NCBI RefSeq assembly: GCF_018866325.1
Contig: NZ_CP076457.1
Span: 3,693,001 to 3,757,000 of the forward strand
Length of the DNA stretch: 64,000 bases
Source: Streptomyces sp. YPW6
Lineage (GTDB): Bacteria > Actinomycetota > Actinomycetes > Streptomycetales > Streptomycetaceae
Direction of reading: 5' to 3'
The position numbers and the translations under genes were made by a program. The notes under the pieces are model-generated. The model saw only the letters and a list, made by a program, of their open reading frames with translations, was not told the DNA's origin and did no database searches. The stretch's first letter is position 1. Every line of letters begins with the position of its first letter. Below are positions 59,923 to 64,000 of this stretch, piece after piece.

Positions 59923-61047
59923 ATGAGCACCATGGGCGACGGAACACGTGCGGTACGCGCCGGGCTTCCGGAACCGGAGCAGTTCGAACCCCCGTTGCCC
60001 GGACCCGTCTTCGCCGCACACTTCCACCTCGCCGGCGAACCGGTGGGCCCGTACACCTACGGCCGGGACACCAACCCGACGTGGACCCGTCTGGAGCGGG
60101 CCATCGGTGAGCTGGAGGCTCCCGGCGAGGACGTGGGCACCACGGTGTTCGCCTCGGGCATGGCGGCGATCACCGCCGTGCTGCTCTCCCAGGTCCGCGC
60201 GGGCGACGCCGTGGTCCTCCCCGACGACGGCTACCAGGCGCTCCCCCTCGTACGGGAGCAGCTGGCGGCGTACGGGGTCGAGGTCCGGACCGCGCCGACC
60301 GGCGGCGACGCCCAGGCGTCCCTGCTGAGCGGGGCGAAGCTCCTGTGGATCGAGAGCCCGTCCAACCCGGGCCTGGACGTCTGCGACATCCGACGGCTGG
60401 TGGAGACCGCGCACGCGGCGGGCGTCCTGGTCGCCGTCGACAACACCCTGGCGACCCCGATCGGCCAGCGCCCGCTGGAGCTGGGCGCCGACTTCTCGGT
60501 GGCCAGTGACACCAAGGGCATGACCGGCCACGGTGACCTCCTGCTCGGCCATGTGACCTGCCGCGACCCACGGCTGGCGGCGGACGTAGGGCGCTGGCGC
60601 AAGGTCGTCGGAGCGATCCCCGGGCCGATGGAGGCGTGGCTCGCCCACCGCTCGCTGGCCACGCTCGACCTGCGCATCGACCGGCAGTGCTCCACCGCCC
60701 TCGCCCTCGCCGAGGTCCTGGCCAAGCGGACGGAGGTGACGGGCCTGCGGTATCCGGGGCTGCCCGCCGACCCGTCGTACGCCGTCGCCGCACGCCAGAT
60801 GCGGCGCTTCGGGTCCGTCGTCTCCTTCGAGCTGGCCGACCGGGGCACCGCGGAACGCTTCCTGACCGCACTGCGCCTGGTCGACGACGCCACGAGCTTC
60901 GGCGGCCTGCGGTCCACCGCGGAGCGCCGGGGCCGCTGGGGCGGCGACGCCGTCGCGGAGGGCTTCATCCGCTTCTCGGTCGGCGCGGAAGACCCCGAGG
61001 ACCTGCTGGCCGACGTCGAACAGGCACTGGACGCGGCGGTCCGGTAG
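59923..61047 (+). CDS. Cystathionine gamma-lyase/gamma-synthase family enzyme
   Basis: A 374-residue Cys/Met-metabolism PLP enzyme. GPYTYGRDTNPTW is near the N-terminus, VFASGMAA at ~80, LLWIESPSNPGLDVCDI and VAVDNTLATP in the middle, and PLP-Lys198 in SDTKGMTGHGD. A C-terminal small domain has VSFELADRG and SFGGLRST. It cleaves or forms thioethers such as cystathionine; lyase rather than synthase is the usual assignment for Streptomyces homologues with this signature. ATG at 59923 with AAGGAG 5 bases upstream. Confidence 0.9.
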   Translation: MSTMGDGTRAVRAGLPEPEQFEPPLPGPVFAAHFHLAGEPVGPYTYGRDTNPTWTRLERAIGELEAPGEDVGTTVFASGMAAITAVLLSQVRAGDAVVLPDDGYQALPLVREQLAAYGVEVRTAPTGGDAQASLLSGAKLLWIESPSNPGLDVCDIRRLVETAHAAGVLVAVDNTLATPIGQRPLELGADFSVASDTKGMTGHGDLLLGHVTCRDPRLAADVGRWRKVVGAIPGPMEAWLAHRSLATLDLRIDRQCSTALALAEVLAKRTEVTGLRYPGLPADPSYAVAARQMRRFGSVVSFELADRGTAERFLTALRLVDDATSFGGLRSTAERRGRWGGDAVAEGFIRFSVGAEDPEDLLADVEQALDAAVR

Positions 61048-61101
61048 GGCCTGTGGGGCCGGGGGAGTTTCAGACGGCTCCTCGCGGGCCACGCTCTTGC
61101 C

Positions 61102-61581
61102 ATGACCGAACGTCCTGTGGTCAAGCGCACCGCACGCGCCGTCCTGCTCGACGGCGACGACCTCATCCTGATCAAGCGCACGAAGCCGGGCGTCGATCCG
61201 TACTGGCTCACGCCCGGCGGCGGGGTCGAGCCGGAGGACGCCACCGTCGTCGACGCGCTGCACCGCGAGGTCGACGAGGAGCTCGGCGCGAAGATCGTCG
61301 ACGTGGTCCCGTGCTTCGTCGACACCGTGGAGCACATCGCGGACGGCGGTGTGACGGGGGTGAAGGTCCAGCACTTCTTCGTCTGCCGGCTGGCGTCGAT
61401 GGACGTCTCCCTGCGGCACGGCCCGGAGGTCGACGAGCCCACCGGGGAGTACGAGATCGTCCGGGTGCCGTTCAGCCGGGTCGGGATCGCGGCCGTACAC
61501 CTCGTCCCGCTGTCCCTGCGGCACTACCTGGACGGCAACATCGAGGGCGTACGGGCGATGCACGCCCCCGACCTGGGCTGA
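61102..61581 (+). CDS. Nudix hydrolase
   Basis: A 159-residue protein with a complete Nudix box: GGGVEPEDATVVDALHREV followed by DEELG (about 37-60). The N-terminal strand is KRTARAVLLDGDDLILIKR. It hydrolyses a nucleoside diphosphate linked to another group and needs Mg or Mn; the substrate is unknown. ATG at 61102, 54 bp after the PLP enzyme gene, so the two may be co-transcribed. Confidence 0.93.
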   Translation: MTERPVVKRTARAVLLDGDDLILIKRTKPGVDPYWLTPGGGVEPEDATVVDALHREVDEELGAKIVDVVPCFVDTVEHIADGGVTGVKVQHFFVCRLASMDVSLRHGPEVDEPTGEYEIVRVPFSRVGIAAVHLVPLSLRHYLDGNIEGVRAMHAPDLG

Positions 61582-61812
61582 CACCCCCGGGAGAACAGAC
61601 ACCCGCTCCCGTGCCGGAGCCCGCGGGCACTCCCGCTGCGGGACTCCGGGGCGATGGGCACCGGCACCGTGCCCGCCGCCGGCCGACCCCGCACCACCGC
61701 GGTCCCGGTCCTCGGTCCGGGGAGGCACACGGGCCCGGCAGGCGGCTGCGGTTCTCGGCCAGTTCCGCCAAATCGGTGGACGCGCGATCACCCCGTCGGA
61801 CAGCCTGACCTC

Positions 61813-62745
61813 ATGCGCAGCCCTTCACCCCGCTCCCTCGTCGACCTGCCGATCCGACGCCTGAACCGGGGAGACCTGGTCCCCTGCGCCGATCTCTGCG
61901 AGGACCGCGGCTGGCCGCGCGACGAACACCGGTGGGGGCTGCTCCTCTCGGCCGGCACCGGGTACGGGATCGACGCCCCGGACGGCAAGGGCCTTGCGGC
62001 GACCTGCCTGACCATGCCCTACGGCCCCGATTTCACCGCGGTCGGCATGATGCTCGTCGCCGGACGCTACGCACGTCAGGGGATCGCCCGCCGGCTCATG
62101 CGGCAGGTGATGGAGACGGCGGGGGGCACTCCGCTCGCCCTGTACGCCACGGAGCAGGGGCAGCCGCTCTACGAAGACCTCGGCTTCTCCCCCGTGGGCC
62201 GCGCCGAACGCGTCGGCGGGCGTTTCGCAGCGACCGGCTCCGGCGGCTTCCCCGCGCCCTCGGCCGCCCATGCCTCCCCCGGCTCTGCCGCGTACTCCCC
62301 GCCGTCGGCCTCGACCGTGACCACCCGGCCGGCCGCTGCCGACGATCTGCAGGCGATGGTACGGCTCGACCTCCCCGTGTTCGGTACGGACCGCACGCAT
62401 CTCCTAGCCCGGCTGCCCGCCTTCTCCGACCGGCTCCAGGTCGCCGAGGAGCACGGCGAGCTGGTGGGCTACGCGGCGCTCTGGCCGAGCGGGCCGGCCG
62501 AGGTGGTGGGGCCGCTGATCGCTCGGGACACGGCCACCGCACAGGCCCTGGTCACGGCCCTGGCCGCCACGACGGACCGGCCGCTGCGGGCCGATGTCGA
62601 CGCCCGGCACCAGGAACTGCTCGGCTGGCTGGCGGAGCGCGGCCTGGAGCCGTTGTCCCGGACGACCGTGATGACGTACGGCATCCCGGACCTGCCCGGT
62701 GACGCCACCCGCAGGTTCGCCCCGCTCACCGTCGCGACGGGCTGA
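61813..62745 (+). CDS. GNAT-family N-acetyltransferase, tandem domains
   Basis: A 310-residue protein with two acetyltransferase-like halves. The first has the acetyl-CoA loop MMLVAGRYARQGIARRLM (~77-95) and ALYATEQGQPLYEDLGF; the second (~175-290) is more divergent (VAEEHGELVGYAALWPSG). A low-complexity Ala/Pro/Ser linker (~140-172) joins them. It resembles YitI-like bacterial proteins of unknown substrate. ATG at 61813. A strong hairpin overlaps the stop codon. Confidence 0.85.
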   Translation: MRSPSPRSLVDLPIRRLNRGDLVPCADLCEDRGWPRDEHRWGLLLSAGTGYGIDAPDGKGLAATCLTMPYGPDFTAVGMMLVAGRYARQGIARRLMRQVMETAGGTPLALYATEQGQPLYEDLGFSPVGRAERVGGRFAATGSGGFPAPSAAHASPGSAAYSPPSASTVTTRPAAADDLQAMVRLDLPVFGTDRTHLLARLPAFSDRLQVAEEHGELVGYAALWPSGPAEVVGPLIARDTATAQALVTALAATTDRPLRADVDARHQELLGWLAERGLEPLSRTTVMTYGIPDLPGDATRRFAPLTVATG

Positions 62746-62782
62746 CGCGGCCGCACCGTCGCGGAGACGGTACGGCCGCGTC
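62744..62782. terminator. Terminator between convergent GNAT and MFS genes
   Basis: A 17-bp inverted repeat with one mismatch (62744-62760 and 62766-62782), loop GCGGA, starting within the GNAT stop codon. Confidence 0.82.
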
Positions 62783-62904
62783 GCGCTCGAAGCCATCGCG
62801 CCCGGGGAATCGTGGGCGGGGTGGCCGGTCCGCGGGAGGTCCGAGCCGCGGTGCAGCCGATGCGCGGTGTGCGGGCCGGGGCTCGGGGCAGGCGGCGCCT
62901 GGGC

Positions 62905-64000
62905 TCAGTGCCGGGCAGCCGCCACGGGGGCCGGTTCCGGGCCGCTCCCGGCGACGATGCGGCCCCTCCCCGTCTCCCGGCGCTCCAGGATGCTGGAGAG
63001 CACCGCCAGGACCAGCGCCGAGGCGGCGAGCGCGGCGCCGACCCCGTTGGGGGCCGTGTAGCCGAGGCCGGCCGCGATGACGAGACCGCCGAGCCAGGCG
63101 GACAGCGCGTTGCCGAGGTTGAAGGCCCCGATGTTGACCGCGGAGGCCAGCGTCGGGGCGGCCGCCGCCTGGTCGAGGACCCGCTTCTGCAGCGGCGGCA
63201 CGGTCGCGAAGCCCAGGGCGCCGATCAGGACGAGGGTGACGGCCGCGGCGGTCTTGTCGTGGGCGGTCACGGTGAACAGGCCGAGGACCACGGCGAGCGC
63301 GCCGAGCGAGACGTACAGCAGGGGCATCGGACGGCGGTCGGCGAACTTCCCGCCGATCAGGTTGCCGCCCACCATGCCGAGGCCGAAGAGGACCAGCAGC
63401 CAGGTGACGGACGAGGCCGAGTAGCCGGCGATCTCGGTCATCATCGGGGTGATGTAGGTGATCGCGGCGAAGACTCCGCCGAATCCCAGGACGGTCATGG
63501 CCATCGCCAGCAGGACCTGGACGTTGCGGAACGCGGCCAGCTCGTGGCGGATGCGTACGCCTTCCGCCTTGGGCTGCTCGGGCACGAGCTTCGCGACGCC
63601 GAGCAGGCCCACGACGCCGAGGGCGGCGACGACGAGGAACGTGGTCCGCCAGCCCGCGGTCTGCCCGATGAACGTGCCCAGGGGGACGCCGACGACGTTG
63701 GCCACGGTGAGTCCGGTGAACATCATGGCGATGGCCCCGGCCTTCTTCCGCGGCGGGACCAGACCGGCCGCGACCACGGAGCCGATGCCGAAGAAGGCAC
63801 CGTGCGCGAGGGAGGCGATCACGCGTCCGGCGAGCATGACGCCGAAGACCGGAGCGAGCGCGGACACCACGTTGCCCACGACGAACAGTCCCATCAGCAG
63901 CATCAGCATGCGCTTACGGGTGACACGGGTGCCCAGCAGCGTCATCAGCGGGGCGCCGAGGACCACACCGAGCGCGTAGCCGGTCACCAGGAAGCCCGCG
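62905..64000 (-). CDS. MFS transporter (DHA1-like), cut by the window edge
   Basis: The reading frame is open to base 64000, so the N-terminus, including the first helix, is missing. At least 360 residues with about eleven hydrophobic segments remain. The motif-A-like LLGTRVTRKRMLML follows the second helix, and a later segment reads GGNLIGGKFADRRPMPLLY. It resembles the arabinose-efflux/chloramphenicol-resistance type of drug/H+ antiporters. Substrate unknown. Confidence 0.9.
   Translation of the reverse strand, partial: AGFLVTGYALGVVLGAPLMTLLGTRVTRKRMLMLLMGLFVVGNVVSALAPVFGVMLAGRVIASLAHGAFFGIGSVVAAGLVPPRKKAGAIAMMFTGLTVANVVGVPLGTFIGQTAGWRTTFLVVAALGVVGLLGVAKLVPEQPKAEGVRIRHELAAFRNVQVLLAMAMTVLGFGGVFAAITYITPMMTEIAGYSASSVTWLLVLFGLGMVGGNLIGGKFADRRPMPLLYVSLGALAVVLGLFTVTAHDKTAAAVTLVLIGALGFATVPPLQKRVLDQAAAAPTLASAVNIGAFNLGNALSAWLGGLVIAAGLGYTAPNGVGAALAASALVLAVLSSILERRETGRGRIVAGSGPEPAPVAAARH

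Noticed and set aside
58966..61791. A 941-codon minus-strand open frame over the PLP enzyme and Nudix genes
   Set aside because: Only its last 105 residues (the cupin) look like a protein; the rest is the antisense of well-supported genes.

Overview
The window is chromosomal DNA of a Streptomyces species. The support is very high GC with GC-rich third codon positions, frequent GTG starts and stop/start overlaps, the sporulation pair ssgA/ssgR, a perfect actinobacterial parS site, a Rex operator in front of cydABCD, and a gene order (pheA-serS, cydA-cydB-cydCD-hisC, thiC, ssgA-ssgR) that I know from the oriC-proximal core of Streptomyces chromosomes. No species can be named from the sequence alone.

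Region 1 (1-4280) is accessory. It looks like one end of an actinomycete integrative element sitting at the 3' end of a tRNA-Ser(UGA) gene. It holds an Mrr-like PD-(D/E)XK nuclease, a leftward operon of six small overlapping genes that includes a GntR/UTRA regulator, and a divergent KorSA-like GntR regulator. Two palindromic operators lie between the divergent units. Four repeats with exact 11-bp period lie next to the tRNA. No integrase or transfer gene is visible, so the rest of the element, if present, lies to the left of the window.

Region 2 (4453-15241) is core: an HtrA-type protease, a glycerophosphodiesterase, two stand-alone HATPase anti-sigma-like proteins, a SEC-C protein, a primase-polymerase-domain protein, a GAF/SpoIIE-type phosphatase with one altered active-site residue, and Xaa-Pro aminopeptidase. 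Region 3 (15242-21511) is an extracytoplasmic copper and haem cluster: membrane protein, YcnI, Sco1, PCuAC, CopC-CopD fusion and a Tat-exported DyP peroxidase, closed by a perfect 16-bp terminator stem.

Region 4 (21592-39038) carries pheA, serS, a Cof-type HAD phosphatase, a putative DNA-binding coiled-coil protein, a four-gene ABC exporter operon, and a tightly coupled operon of an M24 peptidase homologue, an alpha/beta-hydrolase-SDR fusion and a MerR regulator. After these come kptA, an LLM oxidoreductase, a secreted NHL beta-propeller protein and a second Cof-type HAD phosphatase. Consensus DnaA boxes occur in two intergenic regions.

Region 5 (39174-48510) is the cytochrome bd module. cydA, cydB and a fused cydCD are read leftward from a Rex operator. 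A strong hairpin lies between cydB and cydCD, and a parS site covers the cydCD start. A DevS-like GAF histidine kinase lies downstream and hisC upstream. Region 6 (48825-64000) holds a LacI regulator preceded by a small overlapping ORF, a PPP-type phosphatase, membrane proteins, thiC under a TPP riboswitch, a YibE/F transporter-like protein, ssgA and ssgR, a cupin, a small membrane protein, a cystathionine gamma-lyase-type enzyme, a Nudix hydrolase, a GNAT protein and a truncated MFS transporter.

Several intergenic regions contain short tandem repeats (7, 17, 18, 19 and 24 bp units). Most genes are ordinary. The parts most worth following up are the tRNA-linked element with its nuclease, the hydrolase-SDR operon, the cyd regulatory layout and the two small ORFs joined by ATGA to regulatory genes.
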